Below, in pieces: positions 45,450 through 54,742 of a stretch of 64,000 bases of DNA. Location of the stretch: assembly GCA_041397765.1 (NCBI GenBank), contig JAWKWA010000013.1, forward strand, positions 56,809-120,808, written 5' to 3'. The DNA comes from JAWKWA01 sp041397765 (GTDB taxonomy: Bacteria > Pseudomonadota > Alphaproteobacteria > Rhizobiales > Hyphomicrobiaceae). The notes under the pieces are model-generated. The model worked only from the letters and a program-made list of their open reading frames with translations. It was not told the origin of the DNA and did no database searches. The position numbers and the translations under genes were made by a program. Numbering within the stretch: the first letter of the stretch is position 1; the number at the start of each line of letters is the position of its first letter.

Positions 45450-47687
45450 TCACGTCCCGCTCTCAGGTTCCGATTGACGATCGCGATCGGCGGCGGGCGT
45501 TCCTGCCGGCCGATCCGGCTCCAGCTCATGCAGGCGTTCGAGGAAGACCTCGTAGAGATCGCGGGTGCCGGGAACGGCCGTGGCGAGGCAAGCCTCGATC
45601 CTCGCCCGGACGGTGGCGGCCGGGGCCTTGCCCGCCAGGGCATCGATGAGCTCGGCATGGCGGGCACGCTGGCGGGCGAAGGCGGCGGAGGCGGCGAGGC
45701 GCTCGTCACCGAGCAGGGCGAAGATCCGCGTCCGCTCGGTCTTGCCGCGCAGATTGACGCGGTCGAGCTCGAGAAAGGCGAGGCCGTCCGCTTCCTTGGC
45801 CGTCGCCTCGCCGACGATGATCGGCACGCGGTAACCCTTGGTCAGGCCCTCGATGCGCGAGGCGGCGTTGACGATGTCGCCGATGACGGAATAGTCGAAG
45901 CGCTGGTCGCTGCCGAGATTGCCGACGCAGCATTCGCCGGTATTGAGGCCGACGCCGATCGAGACGGGCTTCGGCGGGCGGCCGGCGGCGAGCGCCTCGG
46001 CGACCCATTCGCGGTTGAGCCGCTCGAGCGCCTTCAGCATGGCGAGGGCGGCGCGACAGGCGTTGCGGGCGTGGGCCGGATCGTCGAGCGGCGCGTTCCA
46101 GAAGGCCATCACCGCATCGCCCATATATTTGTCGATGGTACCGCGATTGGCGAGGATCTCGTTGCTGAGCGGCGAGAACAGGCGATTGACGAAGCGCGTC
46201 AGGCTCTGGGCATCGAGACCTTCTGAGAGGGTGGTGAAGCCGCGGACATCGGCGAACAACAGGGTCATGTGGCGGTTCTCGCCGCCGAGCCGCAGCTTGT
46301 CGGGCCGGCGCGCCAGTTCCTCGACCATGGCGGGGGCCATGTAGTGGCTGAAGGCGCTGCGCACGCGGCGGCGCTCGTTCTCGGTGCGCAGGTAGAGATA
46401 GACCGTGCCGGCGATGTAGAGGAGGGTGATCGACAGCGAGGGGTAGACCGGGTCGACCAGCCAACCGAGACGGCTGAAGGCCAGCCAGGAGGTGGCGCCG
46501 ACACCGATCAGCGAGAGGGCGCCGAGGGCAGCGCCGGCGGCGGCGCCCGAGCGATAGACGAGCGCGCCGAGCAGTCCGCCGAACACCAGCAGATAGAACA
46601 GCTCGGCGCCGAGGATGAAATCGGGCCGGCGCAGATGCGTGCCCTCGAGGATCTGCTCGATGGCGGCGGCATGGATCATGACGCCCGGCACGGCCCGGTC
46701 GAGGGCGGTGGCGCGCAGGTCGAGCAGCCCGGCGGCGGTGGCGCCGACCAGCATGATGCGGCCGGCGATCTCTTCCTCGGCCACCTCGCCGCGCAGCACC
46801 TTCCAGGCCGGGATGTAGCGCCGGCGGTCGTCGGGCGAGAAACGCAGCCACATCTGCCCGTTCTGGTCGGTCGGCACGATGCGCGAGGCGATACGGATCT
46901 CGACGATGCCGGTCGACTGGCCGAACGACCAGATGCCGCTCGCGCCCGACGATTTCACCACGTAGCTCGGCGCCTGAAAGGCGACGCGCAGCGCCTCGGC
47001 GGCGAAGGAGGGATAGAGCGTGTCGCCGATCCGGACCAGCATGGGCAGGCGGCGGACCACCTGGTCGGCCTCCGGCAGCCAGTTGACCGAGCCGATGCCG
47101 GCGGCCGGATCGTTGAGCAGCGGCAGATTGGAGATCACCGCGTCGTAGACGGGAACGAAGGGGGCGGGATCTTCGCCGGCGAGCACGAAGCTGCCGCGCT
47201 CGGGCGGCGCGGAGATCCCGGTCTCGAAGGGGACGCCGACGAAGGCGAGGACGGCCGAGGCACCGGCAATGGCGCGGGCGAAGCGCCCGTCATTGGACGG
47301 CAGGCGACCCAGAATGCCCTGGACGAGGGGATCGTCGGCCATCGGCCCGAGCCGCTCGATGATGCGCTGGGGGGAAAGGCGGTCCGGCTCGGAGAACACC
47401 ATGTCGAAGCCGACGGCGGCAGCGCCCTTCTCGGTCAGGCGGTCGGCGAGGTCGGCGAGGATGTCGCGCGGCCAGGGCCACTGGCCGATGCGGGCGAGGC
47501 TCTCGTCGTCGATGGCAATGATGCGGACCGGCGTCGCGGGGTCGTAGGATTTGGGGCTGAGGCGCTGATAGGTGTCGAAGACGACGCCGCGCATGCGTGC
47601 GACGGGGAGGGGGTCGGCGATCCTGACCGCGACCGCACCCAGAAGAACCACTGCGACGATCAGCAGATAGACCGGCCCGGGCCGCAT
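45450..47687 (-). CDS. CHASE2-domain adenylate/guanylate cyclase
   Basis: This 745-residue class III cyclase has an N-terminal signal-anchor helix, a periplasmic CHASE2 sensor (about 35-355; IIAIDDESLARIGQWPWPRD is typical), two or three membrane helices near 365-430, and a cyclase domain. The catalytic metal Asp residues are in LLFADVRGFTTLSEG near 475 and IDKYMGDAVMAFW near 518. FDYSVIGDIVNAASRIEG near 600 contains the Asp-like substrate residue and the Asn-x3-Arg of the transition state. CHASE2 binds an unknown extracellular signal. The product is probably cAMP. The ATG at 47687 fits a membrane-anchored start. Confidence 0.92.
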   Translation of the reverse strand: MRPGPVYLLIVAVVLLGAVAVRIADPLPVARMRGVVFDTYQRLSPKSYDPATPVRIIAIDDESLARIGQWPWPRDILADLADRLTEKGAAAVGFDMVFSEPDRLSPQRIIERLGPMADDPLVQGILGRLPSNDGRFARAIAGASAVLAFVGVPFETGISAPPERGSFVLAGEDPAPFVPVYDAVISNLPLLNDPAAGIGSVNWLPEADQVVRRLPMLVRIGDTLYPSFAAEALRVAFQAPSYVVKSSGASGIWSFGQSTGIVEIRIASRIVPTDQNGQMWLRFSPDDRRRYIPAWKVLRGEVAEEEIAGRIMLVGATAAGLLDLRATALDRAVPGVMIHAAAIEQILEGTHLRRPDFILGAELFYLLVFGGLLGALVYRSGAAAGAALGALSLIGVGATSWLAFSRLGWLVDPVYPSLSITLLYIAGTVYLYLRTENERRRVRSAFSHYMAPAMVEELARRPDKLRLGGENRHMTLLFADVRGFTTLSEGLDAQSLTRFVNRLFSPLSNEILANRGTIDKYMGDAVMAFWNAPLDDPAHARNACRAALAMLKALERLNREWVAEALAAGRPPKPVSIGVGLNTGECCVGNLGSDQRFDYSVIGDIVNAASRIEGLTKGYRVPIIVGEATAKEADGLAFLELDRVNLRGKTERTRIFALLGDERLAASAAFARQRARHAELIDALAGKAPAATVRARIEACLATAVPGTRDLYEVFLERLHELEPDRPAGTPAADRDRQSEPESGT

Positions 47688-48017
47688 GCCATGCCTTTCC
47701 AGTCGAGCCGGCGGAACAGGATTGCGAGCTTAGAGCCAGTTCGGCCGCGATGCGAGCAAAGAGGCGATCCCCGGTGTCACATCCCGCGCATGGCGAGATG
47801 CGAGAGGAGGATCTGCAACCGGCGGGGGCGGTGTCCCGGCCCGGCATTCACCAAGGCGGCAAGCGGCAATGCCGGAACGGGCGGGCCGCATTGCCGGGGC
47901 GGGCGAATGCCCTTACCAAGCAGGCGCGAGGCCGGCGCGCGAGGTCCGAACGCCCAGACGGCGGTCGGGCCGTCCGATGATACGGCGCAGGTTGGACGGG
48001 ATCAGGGGAGAGGCGAG
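47688..48017. other. Divergent intergenic region between the cyclase and UDP-glucose dehydrogenase genes
   Basis: No gene is visible. CGGCAATGC (47864-47872) pairs with GCATTGCCG (47888-47896) around a 15-base spacer, and a nearby GGCATT/AATGCC pair overlaps it. A regulatory site for one of the two divergent genes is possible. Confidence 0.45.
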
Positions 48018-49331
48018 ATGAATATCTGCATGATCGGCGCCGGCTATGTCGGTCTCGTTTCGGCGGCCTGCTTCTCCGAGTTCGGCTGGAACGTCGTGTG
48101 CGTCGACAAGGACCCGGGCCGCATCGACATGCTGCGGAAGGGGGTGCCGCCGATCTTCGAGCCCGGGCTCGACGTGATGATGGCGCGCAACGCCGCGGCG
48201 GGCCGGCTCGTCTTCTCCGATCAACTGGGGCCTGCCGTCGCCGATGCCGACATCGTGTTCCTCGCCGTCGGCACGCCGATGCGCCGGGGCGATGGCCATG
48301 CCGATCTCAGCTACGTCTTCCAGGCAGTCGAGGAGCTGGCGCCGCATCTGACCGGCTTCACCGTCATCACCACCAAGTCGACGGTGCCGGTCGGCACGAG
48401 CCGGCAGATCGAGGAGCGGCTGAGGCGCCTCAGGCCCGATGCCGAGCTCGCCGTCTGCTCCAATCCGGAGTTCCTGCGCGAAGGCTCGGCGATCCAGGAC
48501 TTCACCCATCCCGACCGTGTGCTGGTCGGCCAGGACGATCCGCGGGCCCGCGCGGTGATGGAGCGGCTCTACAAGCCGCTGGCGCTTCGCAATTCGCCGG
48601 TCGTGTTCACGGGACGGGAATCGGCCGAGCTCGCCAAATATGCCGCCAATGCCTTCCTCGCCATGAAGATCAGCTTCATCAACGAGATCGCGGATCTGTG
48701 CGAGGAGGTGGGGGCGAATGTGCAGGAGGTGGCCGGGGCGATCGGTGCGGACCGGCGGATCGGCGACAAGTTCCTGCATCCGGGGCCGGGCTATGGCGGC
48801 TCCTGCTTTCCCAAGGACGTCTCGGCGCTGATCCGCACGGCGCGCGAGAGCCGGGCGCCGCTGTCGATCATCGAGCAGGTCGAGCGGGTCAACAACGAGC
48901 GCAAGATCGCCATGGCCTCGCGCATCACCCGTGCGGCGGACGGCTCGGTCGAGGGCAAGACGATCGCGGTGCTCGGCGTCACCTTCAAGCCGAACACGGA
49001 CGACATGCGCGAGGCGCCGAGCCTCGTCATCGTGCCGATGCTGGTGGAGCGGGGGGCGCGGGTCCGGGCCTATGATCCCGAAGGGCGCAAGCACGGCGAG
49101 GCGCTGCTGGCGGGCATCGAATGGTCGCGCAATGCCCTCGAGGCGGTCGATGGCGCCGACGTCGTCGTGGTGCTGACGGAGTGGAACGAGTTCCGCGCGC
49201 TGGCGCCGGAGGACCTGAAGGCGCGCATGCGTGGAGACGTGATCATCGACCTGCGCAATGTCTTCCATCCCGCCGACGCGGCTCGGGCAGGTCTGCGCTA
49301 TCACAGCATCGGCCGGCCCGAGAGCGGCTGA
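48018..49331 (+). CDS. ugd: UDP-glucose 6-dehydrogenase
   Basis: The enzyme oxidises UDP-glucose twice with NAD+ to UDP-glucuronate, a precursor of acidic surface polysaccharides. The 437-residue length is normal. Motifs: the NAD-binding MNICMIGAGYVGLVSAACFS, FLAVGTPMRRGDGHADLSYV near 81-100, NPEFLREGSAIQDF near 153, the AKYAANAFLAMKISFINEIA helix near 205 with the catalytic Lys, and GPGYGGSCFPKDVSAL near 256 with the catalytic Cys. GGGGAGAGGCGAG upstream supports the start. It is divergent from the CHASE2 cyclase; no other polysaccharide genes are next to it. Confidence 0.95.
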   Translation: MNICMIGAGYVGLVSAACFSEFGWNVVCVDKDPGRIDMLRKGVPPIFEPGLDVMMARNAAAGRLVFSDQLGPAVADADIVFLAVGTPMRRGDGHADLSYVFQAVEELAPHLTGFTVITTKSTVPVGTSRQIEERLRRLRPDAELAVCSNPEFLREGSAIQDFTHPDRVLVGQDDPRARAVMERLYKPLALRNSPVVFTGRESAELAKYAANAFLAMKISFINEIADLCEEVGANVQEVAGAIGADRRIGDKFLHPGPGYGGSCFPKDVSALIRTARESRAPLSIIEQVERVNNERKIAMASRITRAADGSVEGKTIAVLGVTFKPNTDDMREAPSLVIVPMLVERGARVRAYDPEGRKHGEALLAGIEWSRNALEAVDGADVVVVLTEWNEFRALAPEDLKARMRGDVIIDLRNVFHPADAARAGLRYHSIGRPESG

Positions 49332-49579
49332 TGCCAGCGCCTGCGAGGCCGGCGCGGGCTCGGGTGAGCCTGATCCCAGGCGGTCCCCGAAGCTGACGCC
49401 CACGATGCCCATGCGCGCCCGGCGGGCGAGTTGGACAGGCGGGCGAGCGGGCCGGGCGGGCGCGACAGACGGGCGAGACGGGCCAGGCGGTCGGGCGAGC
49501 GGGAGACCGCGCGAACGCCGCTTGCCCCTACGGGGCGACGGATGGGGCGGGGCTCGTGTCGGAGGCCGGCATCACCGCC

Positions 49580-50722
49580 TCAGCGCGTGCCCTCGCGCTG
49601 GCCGCCCGCGCCGGTGCGGATCCATTTGCGATAGGCGGCCGCGGTACCGAGCTTACGCTTGCCGGAACCGGATTTCTCGACCGTGCGGGTCGCGGCCCGC
49701 GTCACCGTGACACCAAGCGCCGAGCGCTTCTTGGACCAGGTGGACGGGGTCGAGCCGCCGGACGAGGCCGCCCGCGCTTTCAGCGTGCGCCCGCTTGTCG
49801 TGCCGACCGTCGTGGTCGTCGAGGAGGTATCCGCCACCGTGGTGCGCTTGCGTCGCGAGGACGTGTCGGAGGTGCTGCGAGAGGGCGAGAAAGCGTCCGC
49901 GGTGCCGATGATACGTGCCGGCTCGGCGGCGGTGGCGTCGTTCGCCTCCGACTCTGCCTTCAGTATCGGCTGATCGAGCGCCGTGGAAACGAATGCGTCG
50001 GTCGCGGCGGCGGTCGGGCTCGTGCCATCGGCCGGATCGGGAACGATGCCGGACGCACCATCCGGGTCGGCCGAGGCCGTGATGCTGAGCGCGACGCAAT
50101 GCCCATCATCGTCGGGGGCGCGGCCGACGCCGCAGGAGGCGCCGCATACCCGGTCGGTCTGACGCGAAATGGCGCGCAGCAGCAACGCGGTCGGCTCGCC
50201 AGAGGGGTCGTCGAGCCCGGCGGGAAGTGCCGAACCCTCCGAATAGCGCAGGATGGCGGCGCGCGTGCTGCGGTTCCAACGGCCATGGTCGCTGCCGCGA
50301 TAGCAGCCAACCCGGCGCAGGCCGCGCTGGATGGCGCGCACGAGCGTCGGCCGATCCTCGACCTCGGGCTCGACCGCGGGTTCGGGCGCCGTGATGCTCG
50401 AGAGCGCGACCGCGGTGATCGGCCCTTCCGTCGTCGCGGCAGCCGCGGTCGGGATCAGCGCCATCTGGAAGGGGCTGGCCAGCGCGGCATCGAGGGTCGC
50501 CCCGTCCATGGAGGCGAGACCCGAGAATGACGGAATGAGCGTGGCCGGCGTCGCCACCATGCGCGAGCCTTGGGCGATGCCGAGGCCGTCCATCTCCGGC
50601 GTGCCGCGCGCGGCGATGCCGACGACCGAAATGAGCTGTCGCTCCTCGTCGGCGCGCGGCAGGAGCGTGCTCGCTCCCCAGAATGAGGCAAGGAGCAGGG
50701 ACAGGAACGCAAAACGCCACAT
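49580..50722 (-). CDS. Secreted protein with a peptidoglycan-binding-like domain
   Basis: This 380-residue protein begins with a signal peptide or anchor (WRFAFLSLLLASFWGASTLL). A helical domain near 124-164 (LVRAIQRGLRRVGCYRGSDH, GRWNRSTRAAILRYSEGS) resembles a PG_binding_1 module, which docks on cell-wall peptidoglycan. Two Cys pairs (VGCYRG, VCGASCG, HCVAL) suggest disulfides. The last 130 residues are Ser/Thr/Ala-rich and strongly basic, like a disordered wall-facing tail. No catalytic domain is seen. A 20 bp inverted repeat at 50800-50819 lies upstream. The 248 bp on its 3' side is GGGCGAG-rich repetitive sequence without a gene. Confidence 0.7.
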   Translation of the reverse strand: MWRFAFLSLLLASFWGASTLLPRADEERQLISVVGIAARGTPEMDGLGIAQGSRMVATPATLIPSFSGLASMDGATLDAALASPFQMALIPTAAAATTEGPITAVALSSITAPEPAVEPEVEDRPTLVRAIQRGLRRVGCYRGSDHGRWNRSTRAAILRYSEGSALPAGLDDPSGEPTALLLRAISRQTDRVCGASCGVGRAPDDDGHCVALSITASADPDGASGIVPDPADGTSPTAAATDAFVSTALDQPILKAESEANDATAAEPARIIGTADAFSPSRSTSDTSSRRKRTTVADTSSTTTTVGTTSGRTLKARAASSGGSTPSTWSKKRSALGVTVTRAATRTVEKSGSGKRKLGTAAAYRKWIRTGAGGQREGTR

Positions 50723-51821
50723 GACACAGAACTTTCACGCAGTTCGCGGCCAAGGGTCTGGCGCGCGGCTCGACCCGCGACGTCGCCCTCCAGCCTTCTT
50801 TAGGATGCATTAATCCTAACTCATTTCCGGCGAAAGGGACAGAGACATTGTGCGTTCTGTTCCAATCTCCTCGACGTCAGAGTTAATCCGGCCTGACAGA
50901 GCCTAGGCTGGCCCGCACGCGTGGCGGCGTCCACTGGGAGATCACGGGGCGGATGGGCCGTCGCCGAGCCGCAAGGTTGCGGCCAAGGTTGCGGCCGACG
51001 ATACCTCAGGGGCGGCGAGGGCCCTGCCAGAGTGGGCCGGACCACGACGAAGCGACGGGCCGCAAATCGCGGCCGGAGCATCGCGGCGCCTGTGGCCGAA
51101 TGGATACATATGATGTCGGCAGGCCTCCCTCGACCATGGCGGAGGATGGATGGACACGCTCACCTGGGCCGGGTGGCGCGTGGCCGATCGGGACCTGGCG
51201 GCATGGCATTCGCCTCCCTCCGCGGCGCCATGAGAGGGGGGCTGCGGGCGTGCTGTGGCCGAAGCGCAACCAACCATATCTGGGGCGATGCCGCGGCGGA
51301 TGTGCACAAGATGTGGGGAAAAGCCGGTTAATATCGGGGGCATCCTGTGGACGAAATTCTGTCGAGGAAAAACCCCAATTCGATCCATCAATGGTCACAC
51401 TGCCGTCGACCGGAAATTGCCCCTCGTCCGGGGGCGGCTCCCTACTTCCCTGACTCACCTACATATTTCTCCCAAGCAATAGTCGAATCAGCTAGCGTCG
51501 CCGTCATGGGGGCCGCGTTCAGCGTCGTGAGTATTCCCATGCCCGTTCCCTCGCAGGGACCGAAGTCCACAGCCTGATGCGTCACATGAGGTGTGGATAA
51601 TCTCGGTCCAGGCGAAACGAGCGAGCGATCGCGCAACACCCGCGTGGCAAGAAAAGCGGGGGCATATCGATGTCGTTGGCACCAAAAACGACACGGTGAG
51701 CCATCAGCGCCACGCGAGTAATGCCGAACCGATCGTGGGAAGGATGCGGTCAAACCTTCGATGACTGGTTGTTCGATGCGGCGTCTCCGGCAAGGGGCCG
51801 GGCGCCGGTATGGAGGGGGCA
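50723..51821. other. 1.1 kb region without a credible gene, locally AT-richer
   Basis: Open frames on both strands here have no domain or codon-use support. The part 51290-51720 is less GC-rich than its surroundings. It contains an exact reverse copy of the DnaA-box consensus (TGTGGATAA, 51592-51600) and two near matches (TGTGGGGAA, 51312-51320; TGTGGACGA, 51346-51354). With the broken gene that follows, this looks like a remnant of an acquired element, but no attachment site or integrase is seen. Confidence 0.5.
50800..50819. promoter_or_regulatory. Inverted repeat upstream of the secreted-protein gene
   Basis: TTAGGAT (50800-50806) and ATCCTAA (50813-50819) form a perfect 7 bp inverted repeat with a six-base centre, about 80 bp upstream of the minus-strand start at 50722. 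The position and dyad suit an operator for that gene. Confidence 0.35.
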
Positions 51822-53000
51822 ATGAGACATGCTCTAGGCGTATTCGGAGTCATAGCGGCATCGGTGCTGCTATTCGTATCTGCAGCAATGAACTGGCGAT
51901 TTGGCTATAGTCTCGGGGCTTCGGAGCTCGACTCCCAGCTTCTCGGGCTCGCCAGTGCCGCCTCCGACGGCCTCAAGGCTCTCATTTCCATTTTTCCTTT
52001 TGCGGCATTGCGAAACAAGCAATGGTCGCAGGCGCGCTGCCGCCCTGCTCTGGGTGGTCTGCCTCAGCTACTCGCTGACGTCGGCCCTCGGCTTCTCGGC
52101 TCTCCAACCGTGCCGATACTGCCGGTTCGCGCACCGTCGAGGCGGTGGCGTTCGCCGACAGCAAGGCCGAGCTCGACAAGCAGCGCGAGCGGCTGAGCTG
52201 GATCGCACCGTCCGGCCGACATGGTCCAGGCGGAAATCGAAGGCGTGAAGGCGCAGAAGCGCTGGGCGTCGACCAATGGCTGCACCGATGCGACCGCCCA
52301 GGCCAGCGTCACGTTCTGCCAGCAGTTCCATGAGCTGAGCGCGGAGCTCGCCGCCGCCGTCGAGGCCGACAAGGTCCAGGCGCGCATCGACGAGATCCGG
52401 GTCCAGCTTGCGAGCTCGACCACGGCTGCCGCCGTGACCGGTTCCTCCGATCCGCAGGTGGCGGTGCTCGCCAATCTGTCGGGCCAGAACACGGTGCTGG
52501 TCCAGACGGCGCTGACGGTCCTCGTCGCCCTTCTGGTGGAGCTTGGCTCATCGCTCGGCTACTTCGTGGTGTTCAGTGCCTGGCGGGCCCAGGGCGAGAA
52601 GCGTGAGGAGCAGGTGGTCGAGAAGACGATCTCGGCCCCGGTCACGGTCGCCAAGGTCCGTCCCGCCGTTGCGCAGGCTGCCACGCCGACCGCCAACGAC
52701 AACCGCACGACGCCGAAACTTGCGGCGCCAGAGAACGACGTGGAGCGCTTCTACAAGGATCGTATCGACACAGCAGAAGGATCGAGCCTGACAGCTACTG
52801 CCCTCTATGAGAACTATTGCGACTGGTGCGAGGAAAACACAAAGGAGCCCATGGCACTCCCCACTTTCGGTCGTCAGTTCGGTGAACTCGGTGTCCACAA
52901 AGCGAAGATAGCAGGACGCATCCGCTACATCGGCATCAAGCTTCAGTCCGGGATCGAAGAGGAGGAGGACCGGCCGACCGTCGCCCAAGTGGCAGCATAG
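51822..53000 (+). pseudogene. Broken membrane protein gene with a primase-like C-terminal segment
   Basis: Starting from the ATG at 51822 (GGAGGGGG upstream), the frame gives a membrane start (MRHALGVFGVIAASVLLFVS, MNWRFGYSLG) to about 52030. It then continues in another frame as AAALLWVVCLSYSLTSALGF, in a third as RTVEAVAFADSKAELDKQRE, and returns to the first from about 52215 (MVQAEIEGVKAQKRW) to the stop. The last part is long and intact: a helix near 52490-52580 (TALTVLVALLVELGSSLGYF) and a C-terminal segment (SLTATALYENYCDWCEENTK, LPTFGRQFGELGVHKA) like the helix-turn-helix tail of phage or plasmid primases. Three frameshifts make a full product unlikely. Function is unknown; horizontal origin is plausible. 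Confidence 0.65.
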
Positions 53001-53286
53001 AGACAGTCAGCCGAAGCTCGAAAGAGCCGGTGACAATGAAGCGGCGGTCACGAAAGTGGCCGCCGCTTTGCGTTTGGGGGCCCGGAACGGGCGCTGATAC
53101 GGCGGAGAGGGGCCTCAGACGCGCCCCCCGCAGCCGGTGGATCGGCGTTCAAGCCTCGGCCTCCGCGGGGGCAGGCGTTGTTGGAACGGGTTCTGGCGTT
53201 CGATGCGAAGCCCTGCGGCCCGGGCGGGGCTTCGATGCGTCGCCGGAGCGGAAGAGGCGCCGGCACGGACTTGACGCGCGCCCTTG

Positions 53287-53303
53287 TTGCAAATAGTTTG
53301 CAA
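53287..53303. promoter_or_regulatory. Mur/Fur-like operator upstream of mntH
   Basis: TTGCAAA-TAG-TTTGCAA is a perfect 17 bp dyad ending 24 bases before the mntH start codon. It resembles the Mur-responsive sequences that govern manganese-uptake genes in Rhizobium relatives. Repression at high Mn2+ by a Fur-family (Mur) protein is the simplest reading. Confidence 0.7.
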
Positions 53304-53327
53304 CTGCATAAGGGGCGGAGTGTCAGA

Positions 53328-54701
53328 ATGCTCGATCGTGCGAACAGGACAGATGGCAGCGGCTCTGAAGGCTGGCTGCGGGCGCGCGGCCAGCCAGCGC
53401 TCAGCGACGTTCATGCGAGCGTGCCGGTGCGGCGCGGTGGCACGGCGCTCCGGCGTTTCATGGCCTTTCTCGGCCCGGGATACCTGGTGGCGGTCGGCTA
53501 TATGGACCCGGGCAACTGGGCGACCTCGCTCGCGGGTGGATCGGCCTTCGGCTACCAGCTCCTGACCGTTGCCCTTCTCTCGAATTTCATGGCGATCCTG
53601 CTGCAGGCGCTCTGTGCGCGGCTCGGTTTCGCCACGGGACGGGATCTGGCGCAGGCGTGCCGCGACGCTTTCCCGCGACCGATCGGCTGGGCACTCTGGC
53701 TGCTCGCCGAGGCGGCGATCTGTGCGACGGACCTTGCCGAGGTTATCGGTACGGCGATCGGTCTCAATCTCGTCTTCGGCATGCCGCTCGAGATCGGCGT
53801 CATCGTCACGGCACTCGACGTCTTCCTGATCCTGGCGCTGCAGCGGCTCGGCTTCCGCTGGATCGAGGCGTTCGTTGTCGCGCTGCTCGTCGTCATCACG
53901 GTCTGCTTCGGCATCCAGATCGCGCTGGCAGATCCGGATTGGGGCGCGGTGATCCGCGGCTTTGCGCCGACGAGCGAGATCGTCGGCAATCCCGATATGC
54001 TCTACATCGCGCTCGGCATCATCGGCGCGACGGTGATGCCGCACAATCTCTATCTGCATTCGGGCATCGTGCTGACGCGGGCGGTCGGTCCCTCGCTCGA
54101 GGAGCGACGCGAGGCGATCGCGCATGCAACGATCGACTCGACCATCGCGCTGATGTTCGCGCTCGTGATCAACGCCTCGATCCTGATCCTCGCCGCCGCC
54201 ACCTTCCATGCCTCGGGCCGTACCGGCGTGGCGGAGATCGGGGAAGCGCACAGTCTGCTCTCGCCGATGCTCGGTACGCCGATCGCAGCGATGCTGTTCG
54301 GCATCGCGCTGCTCGCCTGCGGCCTCAACTCGACGGTGACGGCGACGCTGGCGGGCCAGATCGTCATGGAAGGCTTCGTCAACATCCGCCTCGCGCCCTG
54401 GGTCCGGCGGCTGACGACGCGTCTCGTCGCCATCGTCCCGGCGATCGTGGTGACGCTCGCTTACGGGGAAAGCGCGACGGCGCGGCTGCTGATCCTCTCG
54501 CAGGTGGTGCTCAGCCTGCAATTGCCTTTCGCCATCGTGCCGCTCGTCATGTTCACGGCCGACCGGCGCAAGATGGGGGCGCTGGTGGCGCCGATGTGGC
54601 TGACGATCGTGGCCGGCCTCATCGCGGTGGTCATCATCGGGCTCAACATGAAGCTGCTCTACGATTTCGCGCTCGGGCCGGGGGTGGCTCTCGGCCACTG
54701 A
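53328..54701 (+). CDS. mntH: Nramp-family divalent metal transporter
   Basis: MntH imports Mn2+ (and some Fe2+) with protons across the inner membrane. The 457-residue protein has eleven or so hydrophobic segments. The DPGN metal motif is in MDPGNWATSLAGGS near 56, and the MPHN motif of helix 6 is in VMPHNLYLHSGIVL near 237; both give the metal ligands. The ATG at 53328 (GGAG eight bases upstream) is used; a longer frame to 53178 would run through the operator. A perfect Mur-like dyad lies immediately upstream. The gene converges with the RiPP locus. Confidence 0.92.
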   Translation: MLDRANRTDGSGSEGWLRARGQPALSDVHASVPVRRGGTALRRFMAFLGPGYLVAVGYMDPGNWATSLAGGSAFGYQLLTVALLSNFMAILLQALCARLGFATGRDLAQACRDAFPRPIGWALWLLAEAAICATDLAEVIGTAIGLNLVFGMPLEIGVIVTALDVFLILALQRLGFRWIEAFVVALLVVITVCFGIQIALADPDWGAVIRGFAPTSEIVGNPDMLYIALGIIGATVMPHNLYLHSGIVLTRAVGPSLEERREAIAHATIDSTIALMFALVINASILILAAATFHASGRTGVAEIGEAHSLLSPMLGTPIAAMLFGIALLACGLNSTVTATLAGQIVMEGFVNIRLAPWVRRLTTRLVAIVPAIVVTLAYGESATARLLILSQVVLSLQLPFAIVPLVMFTADRRKMGALVAPMWLTIVAGLIAVVIIGLNMKLLYDFALGPGVALGH

Positions 54702-54742
54702 CGCCCGGCGGGGAGAGCGTGGCGAAGCGAGCGGTCCGCCGC

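Noticed and set aside
51290..51620. Chromosomal origin of replication
   Set aside because: Only one exact DnaA box is present, and none of the usual origin neighbours (hemE, rho, dnaA, parAB) is in the window.
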